Shown piece after piece: positions 1-8,892 of a DNA stretch of 64,000 nt. This DNA comes from Georgenia sp. SYP-B2076 (GTDB taxonomy: Bacteria; Actinomycetota; Actinomycetes; Actinomycetales; Actinomycetaceae). Position 1 is the first letter of the stretch. Every line of letters begins with the position of its first letter. Below the pieces are notes generated by a model that was not told the origin of the DNA, did not search any database, and saw only the letters and a program-made list of their open reading frames with translations. The DNA is taken from the NCBI RefSeq assembly GCF_003991205.1, contig NZ_RXOZ01000009.1:1-64000 (forward strand), given 5' to 3'. A program made the translations under genes and the position numbers.

Positions 1-1
1 C

Positions 2-757
2 GCCCTCGTCGGGCTCGCGCACCTCGCCCTGGACTCAGGGACCCTGCGCCCCGGCGCCCGCATCCGCCCCCACCTCAGTGTCACCGTCCCCTTCGACACG
101 CTGCAGCGCCTCGTCGCCGCAGCCGCCCCGAAACAGCACCGCCCGGGTTGCCGGAGCGCCGGCAGATACCCAGGCGCAGCGTTCGGGCTACCGATGGACC
201 TCGCCCGGATCACCAGCAGCGGTGCGCCGGAGACCGAGCAGTCTGGGCCCGATGGGACAGGTGTGAGCCTGGAGGGCTGCACCTGCGGCCAGGAGCTCTC
301 CGGCACCGTCATCGGTGCCGAGGTCGATTCGGTCGCCATGGTCGGGGTCGAGCCGGCCACTCTCGAAGACGGCTCGCCCATCTCACCCGCGCTGCTCGCC
401 CGCCTGGCGTGCGGCAGCCAGATGCACCGAGTGATCTTCGGTCCCGACTCGGAAGTTCTCGACTCCGGGCGCGAAGAGCGGCTGTTCACGGCCGGTCAGA
501 CGCGAGCGATCATCGCCAGGGACAAGCGATGCCAGTACCCGCACTGCAATGCACCCCCGGGCGAGGGGGAGATCCACCACAGCATCGCCTGGTGGGCGCA
601 ATTCGGTTCGACCAACATCGCACTCGGGATCTTGCTCTGCTGGTTCCATCACGACTATGTGCACGCCCACGCCATCACGATCGAGCGCAGAGACGGCCAC
701 TGGGTGTTTACGCGAAAAGATGGCAGCCTCATCGGTGGGACTGAATTAGCCGCCTGA
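2..757 (+). CDS. DUF222-type HNH endonuclease, 5' truncated by window edge
   Basis: The frame is open from base 2 to the TGA at 755-757, giving the last 251 residues of a protein that begins upstream of the window. The C-terminal part carries an HNH nuclease core: CQYPHC, then IHH, then LCWFHHDYVH, with the paired cysteines and histidines expected of a zinc-stabilised HNH fold. The preceding region resembles the end of the DUF222 (13E12-like) domain that precedes HNH in a large, multicopy actinobacterial family. Members are presumed DNA nucleases and are often linked to mobile DNA, but their role is unknown. No mobile element is visible beside it. The internal ATG at 194 is only a methionine inside the longer frame. 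Confidence 0.8.
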   Translation, partial: ALVGLAHLALDSGTLRPGARIRPHLSVTVPFDTLQRLVAAAAPKQHRPGCRSAGRYPGAAFGLPMDLARITSSGAPETEQSGPDGTGVSLEGCTCGQELSGTVIGAEVDSVAMVGVEPATLEDGSPISPALLARLACGSQMHRVIFGPDSEVLDSGREERLFTAGQTRAIIARDKRCQYPHCNAPPGEGEIHHSIAWWAQFGSTNIALGILLCWFHHDYVHAHAITIERRDGHWVFTRKDGSLIGGTELAA

Positions 758-938
758 CGCGGCAAAATCGCATCGGGAAACACGGATTCTGGATCAGCTG
801 TAAAAATTGCGTCTGGTCGTCAATGGGCGTCCCGTAACCGAAACCATCGCCAGGCATCTGGGCGCGCGCGTTGGCGATCGTCATTGTCCCGGTCCACCCC
901 TCACCCATCACGGCTCTCCGACCGTCTGACGGAGGGGG

Positions 939-985
939 GTCAGCACCGCGTCGACCTAAGGCGGGTCAGCACCGCGTCGACCTAG
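939..985. repeat. 21-bp direct duplication, 25-bp spacing
   Basis: The sequence GGTCAGCACCGCGTCGACCTA occurs at 939 and again at 964, separated by four bases. The second copy contains the stop codon of the minus-strand NTF2-like gene, so the duplication arose at that gene's 3' end. It is not palindromic enough to act as a terminator. Bases 758-938 show no other recognisable feature. Confidence 0.8.
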
Positions 986-1347
986 GGGTGTGGGTGCTCC
1001 ATCCACCACTCGGTGAACTCGGTGCAGAGCCCCTGCCCGTCGAGCCTGATTGTCCAGAGGTTGCTGTAGGTGCGCGGCGGTTCGGTGCGGTACTCGGTGG
1101 TCCCTCGCACCACGGCGAGATCGGCGGTGACCACCAACGGCGACCACTGGAACTTTGTCTGCCCGGGCTCGTCCGGATGGGCGAGCCAGCCCCGGACGAT
1201 CGCCTCCCGTCCCCGCCACGGCACGGCGTAGGGCTCCGTGCGGTACTCGGCGTCGTCGGTGAAGAGGGCACCGATGTCCGCGGGATCGTTGGAGTTCCAT
1301 GCGCGTACGTAGCCCTCCAGCCACGTGCTCAGCTGGGCGTCGTCCAT
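982..1347 (-). CDS. SnoaL/NTF2-like small protein
   Basis: This 121-residue protein starts MDDAQLSTWLEGYVRAWNSNDP and contains the SnoaL-like pattern: an N-terminal helix, 'ALFTDDAEYRTEPY', 'GREAIVRGW', then beta strands ending 'WTIRLDGQGLCTEFTEWWMEHP'. The fold is a cone-shaped alpha+beta barrel used by small isomerases, cyclases and many proteins of unknown role, so no substrate can be named. A much longer open frame continues upstream to 3219, but it runs antisense through the lipoprotein gene and has no family-like sequence. I therefore place the start at the ATG at 1347, where homology-like sequence begins. The gene is divergent from the lipoprotein gene at 1639. Confidence 0.75.
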   Translation of the reverse strand: MDDAQLSTWLEGYVRAWNSNDPADIGALFTDDAEYRTEPYAVPWRGREAIVRGWLAHPDEPGQTKFQWSPLVVTADLAVVRGTTEYRTEPPRTYSNLWTIRLDGQGLCTEFTEWWMEHPHP

Positions 1348-1638
1348 CGCAGCTCCGCTCTCGTCGGCTGTGGCTCGGGCGGGCGCGGCGAAGTCATCTG
1401 CTCGTCGCGGCGAACCGCGGACCGAGTCAGACGGCACATGCCGCTCTGCCGAGGAGCCTAGGACGAGAAGACTAGGGCCGCGGGTGTGGGACGGGCACGG
1501 GATCGACCCACGGTTTCCGGCTCGACCTGACCGAGGTTTTCCACAGGCACGCTCACCACCCCGCCGCTCCTCGCGGCCGTTCCCTACGTTGGGGCCCTCG
1601 GCTGGCCGATACGGCTCGCCGCCGACGAGGGAGCGCAC

Positions 1639-3528
1639 ATGGTCACCCAGGCAACCACCGTTCGCCGGCCGTGGCTCCTCGCGGTGTGCGCCACGCTCAC
1701 GCTCGCGGCGTGCTCCGGCGGTGATCCGACCGCACCCCCTGTGCCGGACGGTCCGCAGCGCGCCGTGGTGGAGCTGGCCGAGGTGGAGCTGCCCGGCGAG
1801 ACCCGCTCGCCGTCCGCCGCCTCGTGGGACTGGACACTCGTCCCCGCCGACGGCGCGCGGGCCGCCCTCGCCGTGGGCGTCGTCGAAGACCCAGGCAGCC
1901 CTGCCGCCGTCGGCATCTGGCGCCTCGGGCCGGACGGCACACCCACCGAGAGCCGGCTGGCGGTCCCCGGTCATGTCGAGGCGGTGAGCGCGGCGGCGAC
2001 GGGGGACGTCGTTGCGGTGGCGGGCCGCACCTGGGACGGCGCTCATGCCGCCGGCTTCATCTCCGTTGCGCCCCACCGGCGCGCGTTCGCCTCCGTCCCG
2101 CTCGCCGACGACGCCCGTGACGTCCGGTTCGACGACGTCGCAGTCGTCGGCCCGACGATCATCGCCGTGGGCGAGGACGTCCACGGGACGGCCAGGGCCG
2201 TCGTCGTCGATGTCGACGACGGCGGCGCGGAGACAGGGGTCGTGGCGCTGCCGCCGGTGGGCGACGGCGAGGAGGTCACCCTGACCTCCGTCACCGGTCG
2301 GGACGCGCGCGTCGTGGTGACGGCGCACGTCGACAGGCCCGGACTGCCGATGCTGCCGGTCAGCTACGTGTCCGACGACGGCGGCCTCACCTGGGACGGG
2401 CCGCACGCGATCGCCGGGACGCCGCGGTCCACCACCGCGGGGGCGGCTTTCACCGGCACCGACTACGTGGTCACCGGCTCCCGGTTCGACGAGCGGCGCG
2501 GGGCCCTCTCCCCGGCGGCGTGGTCGTCGCCGGACGGCCGGACGTGGCTCGCCGAGGACGTCGAGGTGGACGCGGCCTGGGCCGAGCAGCGAGAGGACAT
2601 CAGCCTCGGCCGTCCGCTCGCCGCGGGCCCGGTCACCGCGGCCGCGTTCGCCGAGCACGACCGGTACCTCGTCGCCACCGAACGCGTCGCGCCCGGACGG
2701 TGGGTGACACGGGACCTGGCCAAGCCGGTGCCATGGAGCCACGCGGAAGGGATGACGTGGCACGCCCCGGACGGCCACGACTGGTTCCTCGTCGGGTTCG
2801 CCGGCTCCGCTGAGATCCAGCGGCTCTCGCCCACCGGGCACCTGACCGCGCGACCCGTCGTGGGTCACGTCCCACACGCCCGCGTCGGCTCGGTCCACCC
2901 GACCGGCGTCGTCGTCGGCGTCGACGCCGCCCGCCCGTACTTCCGCGAGACCGAGAACCGCTGGGAGACGGGCACTACCGCCGAGCCGATGGTGCTCGAC
3001 GGCTCGGCCGCGCGGCGTCAGACCTGGGGACCGGACGGGCTCGCGCGGTACGCCGACGTCGCGTCGCTCTCGGACGGTGCGGGCACCACCGTGCTCTTCG
3101 GCTCCGGCCGGGAGCAGGGGGAAGACCAGCTGCGCACCGTCGGCTGGGTGCGCAAGGGCGACGGCGCCGGGTGGGAACCGGTCACGGGCGTGACCGGGGA
3201 GGAGTTCGTCTTCGTTCACCGGGTGACCCGGGCGGATGGGGCCTGGTACGCCCTGGGACGGGTGGCGAGGTCCTTGGACCGCTCCGACCCGCGGACGGCG
3301 ATGATCTGGACCTCCACCGACGGCCGCGAGTGGCGCCCCATGGCCGGCGGCTACGCCGCGGAGGGGCAGGAGTCCTCAGTCCGTGACGTGTGTTCCCTCA
3401 CCGACGGCGAACTGGTCGCCGTGGGGTGGACCGACGGCAGCGACGGGCGGACGGCGGCCATGTGGCGCCTGGTCGACGGCGCCTGGGCGCGCGGACACAC
3501 GGGACCGGGACGGTCGGCGTTCTCCTAA
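1639..3528 (+). CDS. Lipoprotein with Asp-box-like beta-propeller repeats, ended by early stop
   Basis: The 629-residue product has a short basic N-terminus, a hydrophobic stretch and the lipobox LAAC (cysteine at about residue 29), so it should be a lipid-anchored extracellular protein. Three Asp-box-like motifs (S/T-x-D-G-x-x-W) are visible: SDDGGLTW, SSPDGRTW and TSTDGREW. They suggest a sialidase-fold beta-propeller without obvious catalytic residues. The ATG at 1639 follows a GAGGGAG ribosome site. The TAA at 3526-3528 falls inside the propeller pattern, and the same frame continues into 3553-3915, which carries a fourth motif. The gene therefore looks interrupted. Function unknown. Confidence 0.7.
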   Translation: MVTQATTVRRPWLLAVCATLTLAACSGGDPTAPPVPDGPQRAVVELAEVELPGETRSPSAASWDWTLVPADGARAALAVGVVEDPGSPAAVGIWRLGPDGTPTESRLAVPGHVEAVSAAATGDVVAVAGRTWDGAHAAGFISVAPHRRAFASVPLADDARDVRFDDVAVVGPTIIAVGEDVHGTARAVVVDVDDGGAETGVVALPPVGDGEEVTLTSVTGRDARVVVTAHVDRPGLPMLPVSYVSDDGGLTWDGPHAIAGTPRSTTAGAAFTGTDYVVTGSRFDERRGALSPAAWSSPDGRTWLAEDVEVDAAWAEQREDISLGRPLAAGPVTAAAFAEHDRYLVATERVAPGRWVTRDLAKPVPWSHAEGMTWHAPDGHDWFLVGFAGSAEIQRLSPTGHLTARPVVGHVPHARVGSVHPTGVVVGVDAARPYFRETENRWETGTTAEPMVLDGSAARRQTWGPDGLARYADVASLSDGAGTTVLFGSGREQGEDQLRTVGWVRKGDGAGWEPVTGVTGEEFVFVHRVTRADGAWYALGRVARSLDRSDPRTAMIWTSTDGREWRPMAGGYAAEGQESSVRDVCSLTDGELVAVGWTDGSDGRTAAMWRLVDGAWARGHTGPGRSAFS

Positions 3529-3552
3529 TGCAGCGCGGGACAGGAGGGGATC

Positions 3553-3915
3553 GTGATCGGAGGCGTCGAGGCCGGCGCGGACGTGACGTGGTCGACGAAG
3601 GACGGTGACACCGCCCTGGAGATCGGCAGGCTGCCCTCCGGTGTCAGCCGGGGCGCGGCCCTCATGGTCGACGGTGGCCTCGCCGCGCCGGGGCACCTCC
3701 GTACCGCGGAGCACGACGGACCCGTCCTCTGGCTCTCCTCGGACGGGAAGCGCTGGCGCTGGGTGCCTGTCCCGAGCAATGGCGGCGACGACCTACTGAG
3801 CGTCCACACCGCCGGCGACGACCTCCTCGTGGTTTTCTCGGGCGCCACCGCCGAGCAGGCCTGGCTCGTGAAGGACGTCGCCACCGTGCTGACGTCAACG
3901 GCACCTGAGAACTGA
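3553..3915 (+). CDS. C-terminal remainder of the propeller lipoprotein, possibly separately translated
   Basis: This 120-residue segment is in the same frame as the lipoprotein gene, 24 bases after its TAA. It continues the same fold with a further Asp-box-like motif (SSDGKRW). It has no signal peptide of its own. A strong Shine-Dalgarno sequence (AGGAGG, 3542-3547) lies five bases before the GTG at 3553, so it could be translated independently by reinitiation. Otherwise it is the dead 3' end of a pseudogene, or it is joined by stop readthrough. I cannot tell which from sequence alone. Confidence 0.5.
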   Translation: MIGGVEAGADVTWSTKDGDTALEIGRLPSGVSRGAALMVDGGLAAPGHLRTAEHDGPVLWLSSDGKRWRWVPVPSNGGDDLLSVHTAGDDLLVVFSGATAEQAWLVKDVATVLTSTAPEN

Positions 3916-4060
3916 CGCCGCGGCTCCATGGCGCCCGGGTGGGCTCCCACATGCCATCTACACTCTGATCGGCCTCACCGAACTGGACGTCCCTGATTCG
4001 TGCGTCACTACCTCGCCGGCCCAGGACTTGCCACACCACTTCTCAGGGTGTGTCCTTGAT

Positions 4061-4085
4061 GGCATCGATTCAGTGAATCGATGCC
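4061..4085. promoter_or_regulatory. Perfect 25-bp palindrome, probable LacI-family operator
   Basis: GGCATCGATTCA and its exact complement TGAATCGATGCC flank a single central G. Twelve-base perfect arms 44 bp before the start of a LacI-family gene strongly suggest the autoregulatory operator of that repressor. The core ATCGATTCA recurs at 5234-5242, ahead of the nucleoside hydrolase gene. Confidence 0.75.
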
Positions 4086-4129
4086 ACGACCGCTCGCCGC
4101 CGAGCTGCCGCCCGACGGGGGGAGGCACG

Positions 4130-5143
4130 ATGGTCAAACTCGCCGATGGCGCTCGACTGGCCGGAGTCTCATCGGGAACCGCCTCGCGCGTCATCAACGG
4201 CACGGGAGATGTCGCGCCGGCTCGCGTCGAGGCAGTCGAGCGTGCCGTCAGGGACCTCGACTACCGGCCCAACATGGTCGCGCGCAGCCTGCGTCGTCAG
4301 CGCAGCCAGACGCTTGGCTTTGTCGTCCCGGACGTCACCAACCCGTTCTTCTCGGAGCTCGCACTCAGTGTGGAGATCACAGCGGCGCGGCGAGGATTCA
4401 GCGTCATCCTCGGCAACTCGGAGAACTCGAGCCGGTCCGAGACCACGTACCTCCAGAACCTCGTCGATCGCCAGGGCGACGGCCTGGCCGTGGTGCCTGT
4501 GGATGCCACCGGCGCACTGCCACGCAGCGTGCGCGCGACACCGACAGTGATCCTGGACCGGGACATCGCAGCTGCAGAGGTGGACTTCGTCGGGGCCGAC
4601 CACGAGGACGGTGCTCGGCAGATGGTGGAGTACCTCGTATCCCTCGAACACCTCGTGATCGGGTGCATCACCACGGAACGCGGCGTTGTGACTGCTGACG
4701 AACGGCACGCAGGCTATGCCGGGGTCGCGGGGCCGCACTTCGAGGAGGCAGGTTTGGGCGCGCAGGAGTACGTCTGGCGCGGGACCTTCTCTTTCGGGTC
4801 CGGGACGGCCGGCGCGGCGCACCTGCTTCAGCAAACCCCTCGATCGAAGGCAATTTTCGCCAGCAACGACCAGCAGGCCATCGGCGCCATGCGCTATTGC
4901 ATCGACGCCGGCGTGCTGGTTCCGGGCGACATCTCAATCGCGGAGTACGACGACATCCCGTTGGCCCCGTTCGTGGACCCACGGCTGACCACGGTCAGCC
5001 AGCCCATCCGGCAGATCGGAAATCAGGCAGTCGCCTGGCTCCTCGACCGCACGGAGCTCGCGTGCAGGCGCCCGAGGCGCAGCCAGCGGCAACGTACCCA
5101 CCTGGAACTCCGGGAGTCCTGTGGCCCCCCGCCGAAGGCCTGA
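4130..5143 (+). CDS. LacI-family transcriptional regulator
   Basis: The 337-residue protein opens with a LacI helix-turn-helix (MVKLADGARLAGVSSGTASRVING) and hinge (NMVARSLRRQRSQTLGFVVPD). A periplasmic-binding-protein-like sensor domain follows (TNPFFSELA, VILDRD, FASNDQQAIGAMR, AEYDDIPLAPFVDPRLTTVSQP). The ATG at 4130 is chosen because it follows a GGGGGGAGG ribosome site and begins the helix-turn-helix directly; an in-frame start at 4028 would add an unrelated tail. It heads the nucleoside hydrolase and ABC importer operon, has a perfect palindrome upstream, and most likely represses the operon until a sugar or nucleoside binds. The ligand cannot be read from the sequence. Confidence 0.9.
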   Translation: MVKLADGARLAGVSSGTASRVINGTGDVAPARVEAVERAVRDLDYRPNMVARSLRRQRSQTLGFVVPDVTNPFFSELALSVEITAARRGFSVILGNSENSSRSETTYLQNLVDRQGDGLAVVPVDATGALPRSVRATPTVILDRDIAAAEVDFVGADHEDGARQMVEYLVSLEHLVIGCITTERGVVTADERHAGYAGVAGPHFEEAGLGAQEYVWRGTFSFGSGTAGAAHLLQQTPRSKAIFASNDQQAIGAMRYCIDAGVLVPGDISIAEYDDIPLAPFVDPRLTTVSQPIRQIGNQAVAWLLDRTELACRRPRRSQRQRTHLELRESCGPPPKA

Positions 5144-5229
5144 CGCCACTGCGACGCCTGCAACGGTGCCGTCGACGGTGCCGTCCAACAGGACCAAGGG
5201 GACCTATCGAGAATCGGCTCCAGAAGGTG

Positions 5230-5250
5230 ATCGATCGATTCATCGAGATG
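5230..5250. promoter_or_regulatory. Possible second, partial LacI-type site
   Basis: Bases 5234-5242 repeat ATCGATTCA, the inner part of the palindrome at 4061-4085, and are followed by TCGAGATGC instead of a full mirror arm. The position, about 65 bp before the nucleoside hydrolase start, suits an operator. The match is only one half-site plus overlapping GATC/ATCGAT repeats, so it could be chance. Confidence 0.3.
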
Positions 5251-5313
5251 CAGCAGGGATAGTGCCCGGCTGCCGGGTTTACGTCAGGTCAATCCAGCGA
5301 GGAGAGAGAGCAC

Positions 5314-6288
5314 ATGGCAACGAAGCTGATTGTCGACACGGACATCGGGACGTACTACGACGACGCGTTCGCCGTGCTGCTGGCGGCGCGCAGCCCGGAG
5401 ATCGATCTGCTCGGCGTGACCACGGTCTACGGCGACACGGACCTGCGCTCACGGATCGCGCGGAAGGTCCTGGACGTCGCGGGCCGGCAGGAGGTCCCGG
5501 TGGCCCGCGGGATTGGGAGGCCCATCTCGGGTCATGCGTTGATGTTCGGCTTCGAGGGCCAAAACATCCTCGAAGATTCCGACGGCGTGCAGGACCAGGG
5601 GTGGCTCGACGAGCCCGCCCCGAACTTCTTGATCCGCCACATCATGGACCACCCGGGCGAGGTCACCGTGGTGACCCTGGGGGCGGTGACGAACGTGGCC
5701 GTCGCATATCTGATGGAGCCGCGCATCGCCCAGCACGTCAAGGAAGTCATCATGATGGCCGGGGTGATCGTCCCGATCGTGGACCAGAAGGGTGTGCGCC
5801 GCTCGCCGGTCGAGGAGTACAACTTCAACAACGACCCAACCGCCGCGCAGATCGTGTGCAGGTCCGACCTGCCCAAGACGCTGGTCCCGATCGATGTCAC
5901 GCTCCAGATCCCGCTGCGCCCTGACCAGGTGGAGACGATCCGGGCTTCCTCCGACCCCGTTGCTCGGCTTGTGACCGGCATCCTGGACGTCTGGCCCCCG
6001 CAGGAACGCCAGATCTACCTGTCCGTGGGCATCCCGACCGAGCACACCGGCCTGTGGCTCCACGATCCCCTCACCGTGGCCCTCGCCCACGACAAGTCGT
6101 TCTGCGAGATGACGCCCCTGCACATCTCGGCCGAGTTCGCGCCCACCCCGATCGAGCGGGACCTGCTCGAGCGCAACGACATCCTGCGCACCATTCCGCG
6201 CAAGCTCGAGCCCAATATGGACGTGGCCGTGACCGTCGAGGCAGACCGGTTCACCGACCACTTCACCGATCGCATGGTCGGGCGCTGA
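5314..6288 (+). CDS. Nucleoside hydrolase (IunH family)
   Basis: The 324-residue product is close to the usual family length and should cleave the N-glycosidic bond of a ribonucleoside to free base and ribose in the cytoplasm. The N-terminal calcium-binding aspartate cluster is present as VDTDIGTYYDDAF. 'NFNNDPTAAQIV' and the C-terminal 'LHDPLTVAL', which carries the family histidine-aspartate pair, also fit. GAGGAGAG precedes the ATG. It lies between the LacI gene and the ABC importer, which suggests that the imported substrate is a nucleoside or nucleoside-like glycoside. The spacing in the aspartate motif (TYY before DDA) differs from the simplest consensus, so substrate range is open. Confidence 0.9.
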   Translation: MATKLIVDTDIGTYYDDAFAVLLAARSPEIDLLGVTTVYGDTDLRSRIARKVLDVAGRQEVPVARGIGRPISGHALMFGFEGQNILEDSDGVQDQGWLDEPAPNFLIRHIMDHPGEVTVVTLGAVTNVAVAYLMEPRIAQHVKEVIMMAGVIVPIVDQKGVRRSPVEEYNFNNDPTAAQIVCRSDLPKTLVPIDVTLQIPLRPDQVETIRASSDPVARLVTGILDVWPPQERQIYLSVGIPTEHTGLWLHDPLTVALAHDKSFCEMTPLHISAEFAPTPIERDLLERNDILRTIPRKLEPNMDVAVTVEADRFTDHFTDRMVGR

Positions 6289-6401
6289 CCCGGCACCCCG
6301 CTCACCGGAAGGGGCCGCCGCATTCACGCGCACCGGTACGCCACAACATTCGTACGACGCGACCCCTGACGCCTCAGTCACTGCACCCGAGGAGCAAGAC
6401 A

Positions 6402-7919
6402 ATGTCTGAATCTGCATCGCCGGCGTGGAAGCTCGACCGCCGCCAGTTCCTGTCGCTGGCCGCATTCACCGCCGTGCTTGCCGCCTGCACCGGTGGGGAA
6501 GAAAAGTCCGGACCCGTCCAGGTCCCCAGCGCTGATGCCACTTTCAACGGGACCACCGTCCGCGTCGCCGTGGGAAGTTTCATGGCGAGCGGTGTTCGTC
6601 TTTTCGTCGACGAATGGCAGCGGAAGACCGGCGGAAAGGTGGAGGTCGTCGAGATCCCGTTCGGAGACCTCTACTCGAAGCTGTTCCAGGCGTTCTCTTC
6701 TCGCGTCGACGCCTACGATGTCGTCATCTACGCGGGAGGCTGGGTCTCAGGCTTCGCGAACGCCAAGTACATCGCGTCCCTGGAGCCGTACTTCAAGGCC
6801 AAGGACAACTGGGACGCGATCCTGCCAAAGGTCCAGACCCTGTCCTACGTCGGCAAGGACCGATACACGGTCCCGCTCGACGGCGATGTGATCATGCTGT
6901 ACTACCGCAAGGACGCGTTCGAGAATCCGGAGGCGATGTCGCGCTTCCGCAACGAGGTGGGTCGTGACCTGCGGGTTCCCCAGACCTGGACGGAGTACCT
7001 CGAGTGCGCCAAGTTCTTCACGGGGTGGGACTGGGCCGGTACCGGTCAGCCCTGTTACGGCGTGCTGGAAGCGATGAAACCCAAGGACGTGGGGCCCTAC
7101 ATCTTCACGGCGCACGCCGCGTCGTACGCTGCTCATCCAGACCAGCAGGGCTCACTCTTCTTCGATCCCAAGACCATGAAGCCGCAAGTGTCGAATCCCG
7201 GTTGGGTGCAGGCCCTGACGGAGTGGACCGAGCTGAAGCAGTATGGGCCGTCCCAGATGGTGACCTATGGCGGCGGCGACCAGCGCGGGAACTTCGTGGC
7301 GGGCAACTATGCCCTCGCCATCGACTGGCCCGACATTGGCGTCCTGGCTCAGGACGTCTCGCAGTCGGTCGTCAAGGAGAAGCTTGGATACGCCGTCATC
7401 CCTGGCGCTACGCGCGTGTGGAACCAGCAATCGAAGGCGTGGGACGAGTTTCCCGATGGCAGCGTGGCGCCCTACCTGGGGTGGGGGGGCTGGCACGCCT
7501 CGGTGACCGCCACGTCACCCAACCAGGGCGCCGCGTGGCACTTCGCCAACTGGCTGGACACCACACCCAACGCCCTGACCGCAGTGACGACACCGGGAAC
7601 CGCGAGGGGTCCGTACCGGACGGATCACTTCAATGTCTCCGCCTGGACCGGCGGAACCCTGCAGTTCGCCAACGCGCAGGCCTATCTGGATGCCCAGCAG
7701 AAGTCCTTCGCCCACCCGAACGCGCAATTCGACCTGCGCATACCGGAGGCGGGCCGCTACATCGACTCGCTTGACACCGCGACCCAGCTGGCACTGTCAG
7801 GTCAGAAGTCTCCGCAGGACGCACTCACGGCCTGCGCGGAGGAATGGACGTCGATCACCGACCAGATCGGCAAGGACTCGCAGCAAAAGCTCTACCGTCA
7901 ACTCCAGGTCAGTGACTGA
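6402..7919 (+). CDS. ABC importer solute-binding lipoprotein
   Basis: The 505-residue protein has RRQFLSLAAF followed by the lipobox LAAC, giving a twin-arginine-like lipoprotein signal; the mature protein should sit on the outer face of the membrane. The body is a family-1-like extracellular solute-binding protein (FVDEWQRKTGGKVEVVEIPF, VVIYAGGWVSGFANAKYI, DGDVIMLYYRKDAF, GWGGWHASV). GAGG lies ahead of the ATG. It is followed after one base by the first permease gene, so it is the binding component of that transporter. Substrate is inferred, from the adjacent nucleoside hydrolase, to be a nucleoside or glycoside. The 112-bp gap before it shows no clear terminator. Confidence 0.9.
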   Translation: MSESASPAWKLDRRQFLSLAAFTAVLAACTGGEEKSGPVQVPSADATFNGTTVRVAVGSFMASGVRLFVDEWQRKTGGKVEVVEIPFGDLYSKLFQAFSSRVDAYDVVIYAGGWVSGFANAKYIASLEPYFKAKDNWDAILPKVQTLSYVGKDRYTVPLDGDVIMLYYRKDAFENPEAMSRFRNEVGRDLRVPQTWTEYLECAKFFTGWDWAGTGQPCYGVLEAMKPKDVGPYIFTAHAASYAAHPDQQGSLFFDPKTMKPQVSNPGWVQALTEWTELKQYGPSQMVTYGGGDQRGNFVAGNYALAIDWPDIGVLAQDVSQSVVKEKLGYAVIPGATRVWNQQSKAWDEFPDGSVAPYLGWGGWHASVTATSPNQGAAWHFANWLDTTPNALTAVTTPGTARGPYRTDHFNVSAWTGGTLQFANAQAYLDAQQKSFAHPNAQFDLRIPEAGRYIDSLDTATQLALSGQKSPQDALTACAEEWTSITDQIGKDSQQKLYRQLQVSD

Positions 7920-7920
7920 C

Positions 7921-8892
7921 ATGGCCGCCACCCGCACCGGCGTCCGCCCGTACAAGAACCGGGAAGCGTGGCAACCGCACCTGCTGCTGGCGCCGGCTCT
8001 GTTGTTCTTCGCGGTGTTTGCGATCGGGCCGCTGATCTTTACGTTGTACGTCAGCCTCAGCAACTGGTCGATCACCGGGGCCCACAGCTTTGTCGGCCTC
8101 GCCAACTACGCAGAGATCTTCTCAAGCTCGACGTTCCGCCAGACGTTCGGCAACACCGTCATCTTCGCGGTGGTCACCGTGACGCTGCAGTACCTGCTCG
8201 GTCTGACGATGGCCCTCATGGTCTACCGCACAAGTCGCGGCCAGACCTTCCTGCGTTTGTCGTTCCTCCTCCCGATGATGCTCGCACCGGTGGTTGTGGG
8301 CATCGTGTGGAAGATGCTGTTCGACCCGAGCTACGGGCCGATACCTGAGCTCCTCGGCAACATCGGGCTGGGCCAGATCCCGTGGTTCAGCGAGAAGCTC
8401 CCGGCGATGATCGCGATCATCGTCGCGGACACGTGGCAATGGACGCCGTTCATGTTCTTGATCCTGTTCGCCGCGCTGCGCTCGATCCCTACAGCGCCTC
8501 TCGAGGCGGCCGTGGTGGACGGGGCCTCGTCGTACCGGGTCTTCCGGGACCACCTGATCCCGATGCTGATCCCTGCCTCGATCACGGCCATCCTTCTGCG
8601 GAGCATCGAGGCGTTCAAGCTGTTCGACGTCGTGTACATGATGACCGGCGGAGGGCCGGGCGTGAAGACGTCGACCATCACCTTGAACGCGTACTTCACC
8701 GGGCTCCGGACGGGCAACCTCGGTACCGCTGCCGCGATGACAATGGTGCTCCTCGTGGTGGTGCTGGCAGCAGCCATGATCTTCGTGGCGATACTCGCGA
8801 AGGTGCGCAGCAGGCGCGGGGCGACGGGCAAGCTGTCCGTCGCCTCAGCGGAAGTTGCCGCCGAGTCCGCGAAGGAGGCCATCAATGCGTAA
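7921..8892 (+). CDS. ABC importer permease 1 (MalF/UgpA-like)
   Basis: The 323-residue protein has about six membrane helices starting with PHLLLAPALLFFAVFAIGP. It carries the cytoplasmic EAA loop EAAVVDGASSYRVFRDHLIP, which docks onto the ATPase of binding-protein-dependent importers. The ATG at 7921 directly follows the stop of the binding-protein gene. Its 3' end overlaps permease 2 by eight bases, indicating translational coupling. Confidence 0.9.
   Translation: MAATRTGVRPYKNREAWQPHLLLAPALLFFAVFAIGPLIFTLYVSLSNWSITGAHSFVGLANYAEIFSSSTFRQTFGNTVIFAVVTVTLQYLLGLTMALMVYRTSRGQTFLRLSFLLPMMLAPVVVGIVWKMLFDPSYGPIPELLGNIGLGQIPWFSEKLPAMIAIIVADTWQWTPFMFLILFAALRSIPTAPLEAAVVDGASSYRVFRDHLIPMLIPASITAILLRSIEAFKLFDVVYMMTGGGPGVKTSTITLNAYFTGLRTGNLGTAAAMTMVLLVVVLAAAMIFVAILAKVRSRRGATGKLSVASAEVAAESAKEAINA

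Noticed and set aside
3526-3528. Programmed recoding or selenocysteine at the lipoprotein stop
   Set aside because: The codon is TAA, not TGA, and there is no recognisable recoding structure; a nonsense mutation or reinitiation is simpler.
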